54,828 nt of DNA, from positions 374,142 through 428,969 of the forward strand of contig NW_019774513.1 in NCBI RefSeq assembly GCF_001039355.2, given 5' to 3'. The notes below the pieces were generated by a model that worked only from the letters and a program-made list of their open reading frames with translations, searched no databases and was not told the DNA's origin. A program made the position numbers and the translations under genes. Numbering within the stretch: the first letter of the stretch is position 1; every line of letters starts with the position of its first letter. This document shows, piece by piece, positions 8,719-21,161 of this stretch. The stretch is from Lingula anatina (Eukaryota > Brachiopoda > Lingulata > Lingulida > Lingulidae).

Positions 8719-9972
8719 GCCCGGTTGCAACAACCGGTCGTAAGTGAGGCGTAGCAGTTGCGCCGGCGTAAACCGGGCGCAAAATGCTACGCCCGAGAAA
8801 AAAGCTAGTTGCACCAAACTGGCATAGTGTTTACGTCGGTCTTAACTTTGTCGTAAATTTACGCCTGCTAGCTAGGTGGAGTAAGTCGGTCGTAGCTCGT
8901 TTTCCACTATGGCTAGGCTGGCACAGAGAGAGTTTGATGACAATTATCGTAGTTAACGTAGATTATGTGGATTGTTATTTGTTTGTTTCTTACACAAATA
9001 TTCCGTTTGCATAGCTTGTTTTTTAAAAAACTAATTATGTATATAAGTGATTATTAAATACATTATGTGTGTAGCCATGTACATGTATATGCATGTGTTC
9101 AAATTAAATCTTACCACTCATGTCGACACGCCTTGACTCTCAGCAGTACGGTTTCTTTAATCCTTTTCACAATTTTTGACAAACCATAACTAACCATAGT
9201 CATTTTTTATTCACATTTTATATCATTCATATTTTACTGTATATAAACATAGAGACGAAAGCTTAAAATATCAACATTTTAAGGCTCATATAATATGTAT
9301 TAGGTCTCTTGTATTTCTCAATCTCCAAGATGTAAGATCGATTGAATTAAATGATACCTCACGGTGTAACCATAGATAAAAAAGGTCATGAAATTGTCGG
9401 CACTGTTGTAAAATTATAAAAAGAAAGCAATGCAGGCTTTTTTGCATTATTTTCAGACTCAGTAGTTTCGATTACAAATGTGAAGGTGTTCAAATCCATT
9501 AATAGAAATACGTACTGCCTCCAACGTGTTTTTCTCATTTACAACAGCATACTATAATAGCATACATAGCACACTATAATAATATTTTGATTCGGAATAT
9601 ATTTACGATTTTATTGCTATATATCCAAGGCAACAGCAAAGTTGGCGTATTTTAACGTCCTTATTTCTAAATCAAAATGGAATAATTGAGCCCATGAATT
9701 TCTCCGTCACTGAAATGCTCCTTTTGTGTTTATTTATGTCATCATTCCATTATGACTGCAGCTGAGAACTCCTCATTTGCCCAATTATACCATCCACGTA
9801 TTGTTGGCCAGTGACGCAGCGGAGCGTTACTCGGGCGTAGTTGCGACGATCAGTTTTTGTCTTGGTGCAACGGGCGTAAGCAGGGAGAGTAAACCTGGTG
9901 CACGGACGCCAGGCGTTGCGGTTTACGACAGTCGTAGCCGAGAAAATTTACGCCCTGTTGGTGCAACCGGGC
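8719..9972. mobile_element. 1.25-kb terminal-inverted-repeat element inserted in a MITE
   Basis: The left end GCCCGGTTGCAACAAC mirrors the right end GTTGGTGCAACCGGGC. Further inverted blocks lie inside (GTTGCACCAA, ACGCCCGAG, TTTACG motifs). Flanks are CCAGG (8714-8718) and CCTGG (9973-9977). The paralogous site 3584-3588 is a single CCAGG followed by the same TCTT, so a 5-bp target duplication fits. The interior is AT-rich without a transposase, hence non-autonomous. The superfamily is unresolved; TIR sequence and target size do not match one family cleanly. Confidence 0.75.
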
Positions 9973-9977
9973 CCTGG

Positions 9978-11653
9978 TCTTTAAAACATGCGAGAACGTT
10001 GACGCGCTTGAGGTTGGCTGATTTATTTCACTAAATAGTCACATATGATCCTTTGGCTTATACTGTGTAAATTCTTATTACATTTGTAGGCTACGGTCCA
10101 AAAACCGAACCCTGAACGAAACCCCTAACCACTTTTAGTCATTTTTTTCTGATAGCTTATTTTTTGCCTTTGTCGATAAACTGGTGTGGGCGTGGGTGTC
10201 AGAGCCGTTGCCATGGTAACGCACGGGTCTACTTTGACCTGTAGATTATATAATGTGCACAGCGAGATGTTTTTCTTTTTTGCATAAAATTGACGTCGTC
10301 TATCAGGTGACCTGTGGTAGAGAGTACTGTATAAGGGTGCATGTAAATGAATATGGGTACACGTGGCCCTCTATGCACCAGAAATGTCGCCTTACATTTT
10401 GCAACCGAACCAATTTTGCACAGTACAAAAGTGACGCGCAAAACCTGGTAGATTCATAGTATTGTTCAATACTGTAAGACAATGCGTTATAGTAAACAAC
10501 CAGGGACTTATGCGTGGATAAATAGAGTCAGCTTTTATTAGTTCATGACTAGACTAGACTGCAATGGCTTCCGATCCAACTCTTCTTGAAACCCTACGGA
10601 AGTATGCTTGATATACGTTTGAGGTAAATGCATCTCGGATTACTATTAATATTATTATTATTACTTTTATTATCATTTTATATTTCTATTATTAAACTTC
10701 AAACAATCATTCGCGTGAATATGGTTTTCTGAAAACTGCGTCCAAACAGATTTGAATAATTTTCCATGTGACTAGTTTTAATTAGAACGAAAACTACAAG
10801 GTAATATAGGAGATTCCCTGTCTCTCAAATGAAGCTTGTGTGTCAGCAATAAAAAACACCTTTACCTTCTTGTACTAGTGCATTGTAACACACGTGGTTT
10901 ACGTTAATATACATGGATCTCAGACTGGTCAACCTTTTATAAAAATATAGAGATTTTTCTTTGAAAGATAAATAAAAGAAATAAGTGATAAACGATGAAA
11001 GCACTAAGCAATTTTTACAGCTCATATTTCCTGCTTACATAGAGAACAATATATATTTTTATTTTAATTTAAATTTAATTTAAATTTACTAATTACCCAT
11101 TACAAAAGAGGTAAGGAATAGGAAGTGAGATCTCAAAAAGGGTTTTTTGGATTATACCCTTGTAAAAAGTTTTGCATGTGGTAAACGTAGATGATTTAAG
11201 TAAATTAATTAATTAATATAGTTATTTATTTATTCTACGTAAAGCACCAACGCCCATCATGTGCCTTTAAGCATTATAATAAAAAATTCGGTAGCATTTG
11301 TTTCATGGTTAAAAATCTTTCATTTACCAAACCAATAATCTGTGCACGTCTATCTAACAAACACAGCTTGTTCCCTTAATCCTTTGTGATAATTCTAATT
11401 AAATTATAATATAAACAACGCCCTTTATTATTATTATTATTATTATTATTTTGACATTACACAAATATTATCACAGCATCTGGACGAGATTTTACAATAA
11501 TACCTTCTCCGTTCTTTTGGTAGATCACAGATAGGCTTGTGGTTACTGATAGATTGGACGCTGTATATACCCTAAATAATTCTTTATTAGGAACCGTTCA
11601 GAAAGAGTCAGTTCGCAATGGACACTAACTCCGAGAGGACTGCCGCTAAATGC
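9978..11653. other. intergenic, nothing recognised
   Basis: About 1.7 kb of AT-rich DNA with short ATT/TTA runs (for example 10645-10670 and 11424-11452). No frame with recognisable similarity on either strand. Confidence 0.5.
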
Positions 11654-11759
11654 AATCTGGGCTCCGTAACTCGAAACCTTTTATTTCGAGGCTATGGAAT
11701 AGAGACGCTTGCGCTCGGTTGCAATTCGCAATGCTTTCGCTAGTTACGGAGCCCAGATT
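11654..11759. mobile_element. foldback MITE, family 1, copy 3 (106 bp)
   Basis: Perfect 18-bp terminal inverted repeat AATCTGGGCTCCGTAACT / AGTTACGGAGCCCAGATT, with the interior GAGACGCTTGCGCTCGGT shared with the other two copies. It is the shortest and cleanest member and defines the family ends. Confidence 0.75.
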
Positions 11760-14362
11760 AACAAATTAATGCACCTCTTCTTGTTTCCAGCGAGCTCGTA
11801 TTATTACCAGATTATCCGTATTCTGCTCAGCTCCAGTTAGTTTCTCAATATGATTACATTAAGAGAGAGTTCCCGTGAAGATTGTACGCAGTAGCTCTCG
11901 TGTCAAACTCTGAGAGGCCCTTTAATGATTGCATTTGGTCGACAGCGAGTTACGCAAATCTTGTTATGTGATCTAAATTATGTGTATTACACGGCACGTT
12001 TCTCATATTACCATTCAAGAGAGGTTCCATGGGTTCTGTTCTAAAAAAGCCTGCAGGTTCCCCGTTCGTTTAATTAGATTATTAGAAATAAAAGTTTTAC
12101 GTCGGTAAAAGAACGTAAAGAAAAAAAACAACGGCAGATATAAATTAAACGAGCGACGCTATTGGCATGTCCGTGAAGTGTTCCTCTCATTTGCTATGTA
12201 ATAATAGTATTTTATAACAGACCGACTAAATGTCAGAAGCTGGTTATGTTGCAGCTTTAATTTGCTGAGGGTTTTCGTAGGAGTTTCTGACATATATATG
12301 CTGTTTAAAAATGTTAGAGTAATTATAAATGTTCGCACCTTAAATATTTGTATATAGTACTGATTAACAATTCCGTTCCGGGCCGCAAGCTGCGGGGTCG
12401 GGGGGGGGGGGTAGAGGGGGAGAGGTGGGCAGCCCTCCTTGCTCTTGAGGATTTTATACATATATAATGAGTAAATCCAAGTAAAAACATAATAACGTGG
12501 TTACAATATTTGGTGATGTTTGCAAGAATTCATCGATTTTGTTACCAAAGTAGTATTCAGGTCCGATTTAGAGCTATTTTACTACATGGTCATGATTCGG
12601 TGCCGCTAGTGTCAGGTAAAGCTGAACAGTTATCCGAGTTTGTTCAAATTGCTAGTAACTATCAATCCCATATTGTATAACTTAGGATAAAAGATATGTA
12701 TTTGGGTCCTAGGTAGAACCAGATAATATATTAACATAACTGTAAATATACGTTCGCAAACAAACATATACACGTGCTTACACTCACACGAACATACACT
12801 CAAACATTCACATGAAGGCTTTCAAGAACGCACTTAAGCAAGTGCAAACAACTACCTGTGTAGCACGGTGCTCGCCCATGCATCTGTATGGATATTTATG
12901 CACACACCACCAACCATATTACACTGAGACTAAATGAAGATTAAAACAATTCGGATGATTTTCCATTAGATTGTTCATGTTTCCTAGTCAAGAACATTTG
13001 TTCAGTCTTGTTTGCTTAAAATACATTTCTTAATCAGGGAACTTCATACTCGTCGGTAGGTTCTAATGTCTTGATATCATAAAATTCATACATTTCAGTC
13101 ACAACGCTACATTTACCTATGCAGCGCCGACACACGGTTAAAATACCTTCAAATCCTGCAAAGCTCCATCCTTGAAAAACCTGGGTAATTATTTAAAAAA
13201 ATGTAAAAACAAGGATTGCACATGAGTGGCATTCAAAATCTAACCAGCTCATTATCCAGAAACAATTTGAATTCCTTTCGGTGATGAATAAGTTTACCAA
13301 ACATCCTATTAACTACAGCTCAAGATCAATAGTATAAAAGATAGATTGAGGACCTTTCTAATATCACAACGGCATGACTTCAATTAAAGGACAAGGAAGG
13401 AAAATAGCTGTCTCTCATTAAATACGCCTTGGACATAATAACGCCATTTATAATTTGATTAGGAGGAACAAGCTTTGAGACATCATTTTTATCTGAGTAT
13501 GCCGTTTCTGATCTTCTGACCAAAGCTCTTCATAGGTGCATTTTATTCTAGTTTCTTCGAGCATTGATACTAATACATGCATAAAAAAAAACAAATCAAA
13601 ACACATCAAGACAAAATGCAGTACGAGTGTAGTGCACTTGTTCATCTGTCAGACTACGTATACTTTTACATACAAATTGATAGAACGGCGCCTACGTTAG
13701 CCCTTAAGGTAAAACAGATACCTTCTAAATGTTTCTATGTCTGTAATTATTATTGCACTGATTAATGCGGTATTAGTTTAGCGCCTAGACTTTAAATTGG
13801 ATCTTGCTTATTTCCTGCTATTAACAGTAATCAATAAAATTGATCAATCTTTTTACTGTTGCTTATACTGGCACCGCTGTTTTTTGCAGACGTTCCCAAG
13901 TGTCAAAGGACATTTAAACACATCTTTCTCATATCGTTTGTCTCTTCCTTTTATCTAGGACACAAAATCCTAGCTTTTATTTATAATTATTATTGTTGTT
14001 ATTGTCAAACATTTTTATCCATTTTTGATAGTATTTGTTCGGTGCATTACAATTAAGGAGTAATTTTTGTGAATTTTCTGAAATTTATCAATAGTCAGAT
14101 AATGCCTCGCCTTGAAAGGCAGTGCGTCATTAGTGAAAAATACACTTATCTAACACGTAATTGAAGCCAAGATACCAAAGACTACTAAGCTCAAACAGTA
14201 CGGAATTTTTTCTATGAAAAATGAAATCAAAATTAAATAAATGATAGATGATTAAGAAATAACGTCTAATTTAAGTAGAAGGTTAATGAAAGGTCTTTTA
14301 TACAGTTGCAATAAGCAACGCACTGTAAATAAATTTGATTACATCTCTTGGTAATGACTTAC
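11760..14362. other. intergenic
   Basis: No recognised gene. Bases 12272-12371 repeat 3600-3695. A G-run (12398-12420) and scattered AT-rich stretches are the only other features I can name. Confidence 0.5.
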
Positions 14363-14530
14363 AATTATTCAAATTATCAATAGTCTCATTCTTTTCACTT
14401 TGAAAGATCAAAGTTTGGCAGTTCACATCTGGTCGATGCGCCTTTATCCACTGCTCTCGGTAACAAAGTCTGTCTTCTTCTTCTGAAGAGACAGACCTTG
14501 TAGCGGACCCTGGCATCTCCGAGCATCGTT
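14363..14530 (-). other. candidate orphan coding exon
   Basis: On the minus strand a TTGTTTGTAG acceptor precedes 168 open bases that end at a strong GTAAGT donor, with the same phase at both ends (one base carried over). The open frame includes SEEEDRLCYREQWIKAHR and VNCQTLIFQSEKNE, with no low-complexity sequence. I do not recognise the protein and find no partner exon nearby. It may be a real exon of a gene with long introns or a chance frame. Confidence 0.3.
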
Positions 14531-15877
14531 CTACAAACAAATTTGTTGAATTTCTTACCAGTAATTACATGTACCCCCTGATATCTGGTGCTTCTAAAGT
14601 AACATACAGAATTACAGTATCAGCTGCGATATAATACTTTTGTAACAGACTACATCGGGACTAGCGCTCACTGTGGTCAAGGAGTAACCAAAAATAACGA
14701 TCAAGGGTTAATAAAAATTAATTAAAGAAATCAATGCGTGCTTTAAAAACGATAGTCTTCGTAGAGATAGACAGCGTTCGGGTGGGTTATACAGGGGAGG
14801 ATCCAGAGATGTTTTCTGACAGTCTTCCAAATTATCTTTGTTGGTCCATACTCCATTTTTAACCGTCTACCGACAGAAAAATTAGATGACCTTCAATGCA
14901 AACTTGAACAATTCTGACCATCTTCGACAGCCCCCCCCCCCCACTGCCCCTGTAATATTGTAACAAATCAACCACCATGTGTGGTTATGTTACCTGAAGA
15001 ATACAGACTGGTTCACGGGGCAATAGTGTCAAAGCACGAATAGATAGATATACATGCTCTCGTTACAGCATTGAATAAACTACTTGCAAAATTGGTTGAT
15101 TTTTGTTTAGATTTCGTGGCCACGTTACAATATTCGTCCTATATTAAAGCACTTTGTTTATTCCAGACTTTGCTCCCACACTAATGTCGAAATGTCCCAG
15201 GCAATTGCAATGTGTTTCTGTACATGTTGTACTTACACTATTCTAGAAAATTCTCAGAAAAAAAGCAGGGTTTTTATACCTTTAATTTACACTGTGCTAG
15301 AAAATTCGCAGCAAAATAAATCGGTTAATCAAATACCGTTAAGTTCAAAAGATGTCTCTGATTTCAGTCCAAGATCACGGTGCGCGGAAAACGATAGCGA
15401 GTGGCGTTAATAATTTGATAATTCAACTTAGCGTTTTTAACAACAATTGCTACTTCGCCAGTATTTAATATTGGTTTCTTCTTCCTCCTCTTTCATGTTT
15501 ACCTTCACTAAAACAGCAGTGTTCTGCTAGCCTGACTTATATTGAGTATTTAGGTAGGCATTATCTTAAAGTGGGATCCATAAAGTCGTTTAATAGTTTA
15601 TCTATATTCGAAGAGTGTTTTATATGAGATACAAAGAAACATTGTCAAGTTACTATTAAGAGAAACTGTTAATTGTTGATCTTAGCTTGCATTGATGGAG
15701 TGAACAAGGTAAGGAAATGAATACTGCCACTACCCTCTTAAAAATAGGCATGTGATTTTATAACAAAGCAGGTCTCTTTCTTTCTCTTATTTTTTTCCTG
15801 TCCTGAAAAAAATTAATAATATATTTTTCCTTCCAACTCTCCTGTGTTCTTCCTCCATCCTTTGCGCGAACTCATTC

Positions 15878-15920
<43 letters not shown>

Positions 15921-16236
15921 CCTCCCCTATTCTTTCTCTCACAATTGTCTCAGCTGAGATATCGCTTCGCAATCAGGTAAATGAGATAAAGAGACATTTT
16001 CAATATCAACAATGTGTAAATAGGGCACTGTATCAAATGATGAATGTATCAAGTAGTATAATTTTCACCTCTGATAATGGGTGTATAACAGAGTATACAT
16101 GTAAGTGTACACTATGTATTAACCTATCTCAATATGGTACCTATGTAATTGTTTGGTCATAGCCTTTGTAAAATTGTGCTAGAACGAATAAAGATTATTA
16201 TTATAATTATTATTATTGAAATTTGTGATGCAGGGT
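14531..16236. other. intergenic with a CT microsatellite
   Basis: No gene recognised. A (CT)n tract lies at about 15881-15917, and a C-run at 14931-14941. Confidence 0.5.
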
Positions 16237-16318
16237 GACAAGGTGGCCGAGTGGTTAAGGCGATGGACTGCTAATCCATTGGGGTCTCCCCGCGTGAGTT
16301 CGAATCTCATCCTTGTCG
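16237..16318 (+). tRNA. tRNA-Ser (anticodon GCT)
   Basis: 82 bases. The acceptor stem GACAAGG pairs with CCTTGTC, with G as the discriminator base. The A box TGGCCGAGTGG, anticodon stem TGGA/TCCA around loop CTGCTAA (anticodon 16270-16272), a long variable arm typical of serine tRNAs and the B box GTTCGAATC are all present. No intron. A TTTT pol III stop follows at 16324-16327. It decodes AGC/AGU codons. It stands alone with no other RNA gene in sight and looks intact. Confidence 0.97.
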
Positions 16319-16847
16319 AGTACTTTTGTTGAATATTTAGAAAAACAATAACATTTATTAAGCTTATAAATACGCGTACACACTCTATATCAGAAATGCT
16401 GACCGAGTTTTTGAAAGTGATATTTTAATAGAAAAAAAATATTGATAATAATTAAATCCAGAAGTTAACGATGCAAAAATAAAATATTTAATGAATTAGA
16501 ATTAGTGTATTTAAAACAAGAAAATTGGTTTAAACGCACGTGAACGACTTTCAATTCTATCAAATCTTAAAGACGTCTCAAAACCACAACTCGGTCAGGC
16601 ACATGACAGCAATGAACTCTAGATAATGCACAATAAGCCGCATTGGTATGTCAGACTTTACAGGACTGGAATGTATTTGTCGGTTTCCAGCCTGGTACGC
16701 AGTAGCTTAAGTTTTTATAGAGCTCAGTATGTGGCATTGTTTACTTCGGAAGTTCATGCATTGTAGGCTACTATTTTGTACCTGTTAAGTAATAGTCAGG
16801 GATGTCTGGGGGAGGGGGGAGGGCTAGGAAGAGAGGCGGTGCTGCTG

Positions 16848-16852
<5 letters not shown>
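16319..16852. other. intergenic, nothing recognised
   Basis: AT-rich, with no frame or repeat that I can support. Confidence 0.5.
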
Positions 16853-16899
<47 letters not shown>

Positions 16900-16917
16900 A
16901 AGAAAGAGAGAGAGAGA
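16853..16917. repeat. (TG)n(AG)n compound microsatellite
   Basis: A TG run passing directly into an AG run. The same compound design recurs at 18876-18976, at 23581-23659 and 27361-27438 in SCP introns, and in inverted or mixed form at 20705-20757 and 31185-31290. Confidence 0.9.
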
Positions 16918-18033
16918 AAATGGCAGAAGCTGAGGGGAAGGAGGTTTGATTTTACACTACTGAGTATACCTGTATAACAACCTAAATACAGCTACCGTAC
17001 CGCCTTCAATGAAACCAGTCATTTATCAATTCCTAACAACCTATATCCTGTTAATAAAGTTCAACTTCAATAATACTAGACACAGATAACACCAAATGAC
17101 ATTTGCTTCCCTTTCAACTGGAAAGCGCAGATGGAGGATAAAATATCAATAAAAAACACTGTTTGCTAAGAATGATCAACGCAAAGTCGTGTGGACACTA
17201 AATTTCCTGTAAAGCGACATTAACCCAGATCATCCAGTGTTATTGAAACCTTGGGATGATAAAGAGCAATGACCTCATTTCACGCGTGGCGACCTCGGGA
17301 ACGAATCTATACAAACACATCCTGTTTTGAAAGCCCCAAATAAATCCAAAAAATAACATGCAATGAATCCTTATTTTAATTAGATAAATCTATTAAATGT
17401 GGAGTGTTTAGTAAGTGGTATGACAATGTCAACTTACCTAGTCACCGTCGAAAAGAACAGCAAGTGGAAGTGCATCTAAGACCGCATCAGCGGTTGGCCT
17501 TAACTTCCCCTACGTAAGCAAAGTAGGACTGATGCACATTAATGAACACATTTAGTCTTAGTTATAAGGCGCCCTTGACACCACTATGCTGCCAGCTGCC
17601 CCTTGATGTTCTTTGGATTATGAGCTCACTCTCGCAATAATATTTTCCCTGGGACGAGAGAGAAAGAACTCAGACCCGAACTTGGTCTCTATAATTAGAC
17701 CAATATGCTTTTATGTGCCAGCACTCCGATTCAACACGAACAATGGTTCACTATTTTCGTCTTTTTCATCGGCAATCCCTTCCTTCTATAATCCAAGATG
17801 TATCCCATTTCATTGTGAAGGAAACCCTTTGTTGCGTTTCACCTCAAAGAAAAAGCTCGTATAAGTATTATCTGTTTGCTGTGACTTTCCTTTTTAATAT
17901 AAAGATAAAAAAGTTTTAAAGACACACCGAACGCGGTCGATAGCATTTGACCTTCAAGATAAATGCTAGATAAATAGCATGAATGATGATACGCACCCTT
18001 GTACAGTAGCTTGCCTAATCTCTGCTTACGCCG
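16918..18033. repeat. 1.1-kb direct duplication, left copy
   Basis: Begins AATGGCAGAAGCTGAGGGGA and ends CTCTGCTTACGCCGT. It is repeated with few changes at 18978-20100. Both copies start at the edge of an AG microsatellite. Open frames inside the left copy are broken by substitutions in the right copy, so coding is unlikely. Confidence 0.9.
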
Positions 18034-18874
18034 TGTCGGGTACCGCCCGATCAGTTATGAACTTTACGTAATACCAGCCTATGCCGGTTGATCACGATAG
18101 CAGTTCAATACGTCCACGGTTCGATGTCTAATCATACGCATGTAAACACGCAAAGAGAACGAACTCAAGTCATGTAAGTTTTCTGTAACTATAACGAATA
18201 TTTACTTCAGATATAGAGCATGTACTACAATCGTCGTGTCTCAAATGATTTCTAGCAAAAACCCCCCTCACAGTAAGCAACCTAGCTTTTATAGAGGTTA
18301 TACAGTCACCTGGTTAAATTACATTAAAGGCCACACCATGACCTGCTGGAAAACAGTTAATTAAATTAGGGGTCACTCAACCACCTCCACATCCTCCTAG
18401 GAAGTGCCCAGTTCAGCTGGCTTCAAAAACACAAAGGCAATGAAATTCAGAAATAAGATCATACCTGTACGGATATGGAAGTTTTCATAAATGTATTATA
18501 AACGTTAAGGGGTCCCTGACACATTCCTCCTTTTCCCACATAAAAAAATATGTTAACATATTTTTTTATAGATATAAACACACCTATTTGTAAATGTGAA
18601 TTAACGCTCTGGGTTAAAAAACTTTCCCCGTTAAAAAAAAAAAAAACAAGGCAGCAAAGCTGTCAAATGTACAGACAAAAAGCAGGAAATAACTATGCAC
18701 AAAATAGGCTACTGTCAATTCTGATGCAAAAGTACATTATGTTAAACTGCAAATTCAACATCAAATTTTAATTATGCTCAACAGGTAATACCAATGTAAG
18801 TAAAATGTGTAATAAGCATAAGGCTTCAGGCCCATGGCAGTTCAAGTTCACACTTTGAAAATGTATAACTTCCA
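18034..18874. other. spacer between the two 1.1-kb copies
   Basis: About 0.84 kb of AT-rich DNA. I see no gene. GGTTCGATGTC near 18118 is B-box-like but no tRNA fold accompanies it. Confidence 0.5.
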
Positions 18875-18875
18875 N

Positions 18876-18921
<46 letters not shown>

Positions 18922-18943
18922 GCAGGAGCTGAGGAGAAGGAGG

Positions 18944-18976
<33 letters not shown>
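18876..18976. repeat. (TG)n(AG)n microsatellite with an internal fragment of the 1.1-kb unit
   Basis: TG and AG runs follow the single N at 18875. Bases 18919-18948 (AATGGCAGGAGCTGAGGAGA and following) repeat the first 30 bases of the 1.1-kb unit between two AG runs. Confidence 0.85.
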
Positions 18977-18977
<1 letters not shown>

Positions 18978-20100
18978 AATGGCAGAAGCCGAGGGGAAGG
19001 AGGTTTGACTTCACACTATTGTGTATACCTGTATAACAGCTTAAATACAGCTACATGTAGCGTACCGCCTTCAATGAAACCAGTCATTTATCAATTCCTA
19101 ACAGCCTTTATCCTGTTAATGAAGTTCAACTTCAATAATACTAGACACAGATAACACAAAATGACATTTGCTTCCCTTTCAACTGGAAAGCTCAGATGGA
19201 GGATAAAATATCAATAAAAAGCACTGTTTGCTAAGAATGATCAACGCAAAGTCGTGTGGACACTAAATTTCCTGTAAAGCGACATTAACCCAGATCATCC
19301 AGTGTTATTAAAACCTTGGGATGATAAAGAGCAATGACCCCATTTCACGCGTAGCGACCTTGGGAAGGAATCTATACAAACACATCCTGTTTTGAAAGCC
19401 CCAAATAAATCCAAAAAATAACATGCAATGAATCCTTATTCTAATTAGATAAATCTATTAAATGTGGAGTGTTTAGTAAGTGGTATGACAATGTCAACTT
19501 ACCTTGTCTCTGTCGAAATGAACAGCAAGTGGAAGTGCATCTAAGACCGCATCAGCGGTTGGCCTTAACTTCCCCTACGTAAGCAAAGTAGGACTGATGC
19601 ACATTAATGAACTCATTTAGTCTTAGTTATAAGGCGCCCTTGACACCACTATGCTGCCAGCTCGCCCTTGATGCTCTTTGGATTATGAGCTCACCCTAGC
19701 AATAATATTTTCCCTGGGACGAGAGAGAAAGAACTCAGACCCGAACTTGATCTCTATAATTAGACCAATATGCTTTTATGTGCCAGCACTCCGATTTAAC
19801 ACGAACAATGGTTCACTATTTTCGTCTATTTCATCGGGAATCCCTTCCTTTTTATAATCCAAGATGTGTAACATTTCATTGTGAAAGAAACCCTTTGTTG
19901 CGTTTCACCTCAAAGAAAAAGCTCGTATAAGTATTATCTGTTTGCTGTGACTTTCATTTTTAATATAAAGATAAAAAAGTTTTAAAGACACACCAAACGC
20001 GGTCGATAGCATTTGACCTTCAAGACAAATGCTAGATAAATAGCATGAATGATGATACGCACCCTTGTACAGTAGCTTGCCTAATCTCTGCTTACACCGT
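18978..20100. repeat. 1.1-kb direct duplication, right copy
   Basis: Same order and content as 16918-18033, ending CTCTGCTTACACCGT. The two copies differ by scattered substitutions and small indels (for example the four-base CTAC ATGT difference near 19055), consistent with a fairly recent duplication. Confidence 0.9.
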
Positions 20101-20728
20101 TTAGCAAATTATATGCTGTTGTGGAAAGCTCTACATGTACGTATTTATTTCATTCTACCAACTATCCAGAAGTAGCGTGCAGATATAGATTAAGCATAGA
20201 TTTACCTTGGAGCAAATCTTAAACTCACATTCGGAGTGCATGTCAAATGTGTCCATCCCAACAGCAAAGGTGACCATTCGCTGACCACAGTATATGTACA
20301 TGCACACGCGCTGCATGCGCATCAGCAACCTTTATCAAAAGGAAGTTCTTTTTTAGAAAAATACGCGTGGGTGACGTTATGTCCTACGGGGTACATGTAC
20401 TTAATTTTTTGCCTCTTTACAATATCCGAACCGATGCCAATCCGTTTGATTATAAATCATGTAATCTGGACATTTGCTTCACCTTTAATCTTAAGTCTCA
20501 CCTTAAATTCACCTTTTATTATACGGATGCAGAAATTGCGTGTGTTTCCGCGGTGCCCGAGGTAAAGAGGAGACTCGGCCAACTCCAACTCCCCTCTGTA
20601 CCCTGAATTTCAGAGGTCATTTTCATGGAGTCGAGAGAGGCATGCTAAATAACAGAGGGGAGTTTATAGTGACATCACCTCACACTCAGGGTGCCCTAAT
20701 GACCACAGATCAACGTTACACACACAGA

Positions 20729-20760
<32 letters not shown>

Positions 20761-20843
20761 GTGTCACCGCTAACGCAAGGACTGTCGCCAGAACTGTAGC
20801 CAGGTATTTTTATTTCATAATGCATTACACATCTCTGGCTCTC

Positions 20844-20879
<36 letters not shown>

Positions 20880-21161
20880 AAAAATGTACAAATATTCTGT
20901 GACATGTGTTCAGACCAGTAAAGTTTAATATTAATAAAAATGAAAATTGATTCGATCAGAGTCACGCTGCATACGCAGCTACTGTTACTCCCAATCTGTG
21001 TCTAAGACCAGTTGGGGGATGAAGTCAAGAGCTAAATCTCTAAGTAATATAGTATTTCAAAACTATAGGGATTTACATTCCAAAAGAGCAAAATGTGAAA
21101 TTTTGAAGGTAAGAGCTCTATACTGGTACTTGTACTTGTATATATGTACATGCATCCAATA
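20101..21161. other. intergenic; right part is 3' flank of the SCP unit A
   Basis: Contains a (CT)n tract at about 20729-20757 and a 31-base poly-A at about 20846-20876. From about 20990 the sequence aligns with 26440-26600 and 30305-30400, the 3' flanks of SCP copies B and C. No gene is seen. Confidence 0.55.

Noticed and set aside
15787-15972. Glu/Arg-repeat protein on the minus strand
   Set aside because: It is the translation of a (CT)n microsatellite.
17613-17919. Plus-strand open frames in the 1.1-kb duplication
   Set aside because: The equivalent frames in the second copy are broken by substitutions, so no coding constraint is visible.
18034-18130. Possible tRNA-derived SINE (GGTTCGATGTC resembles a pol III B box)
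   Set aside because: No matching A box at the right distance, no tRNA fold and no poly-A or simple tail.
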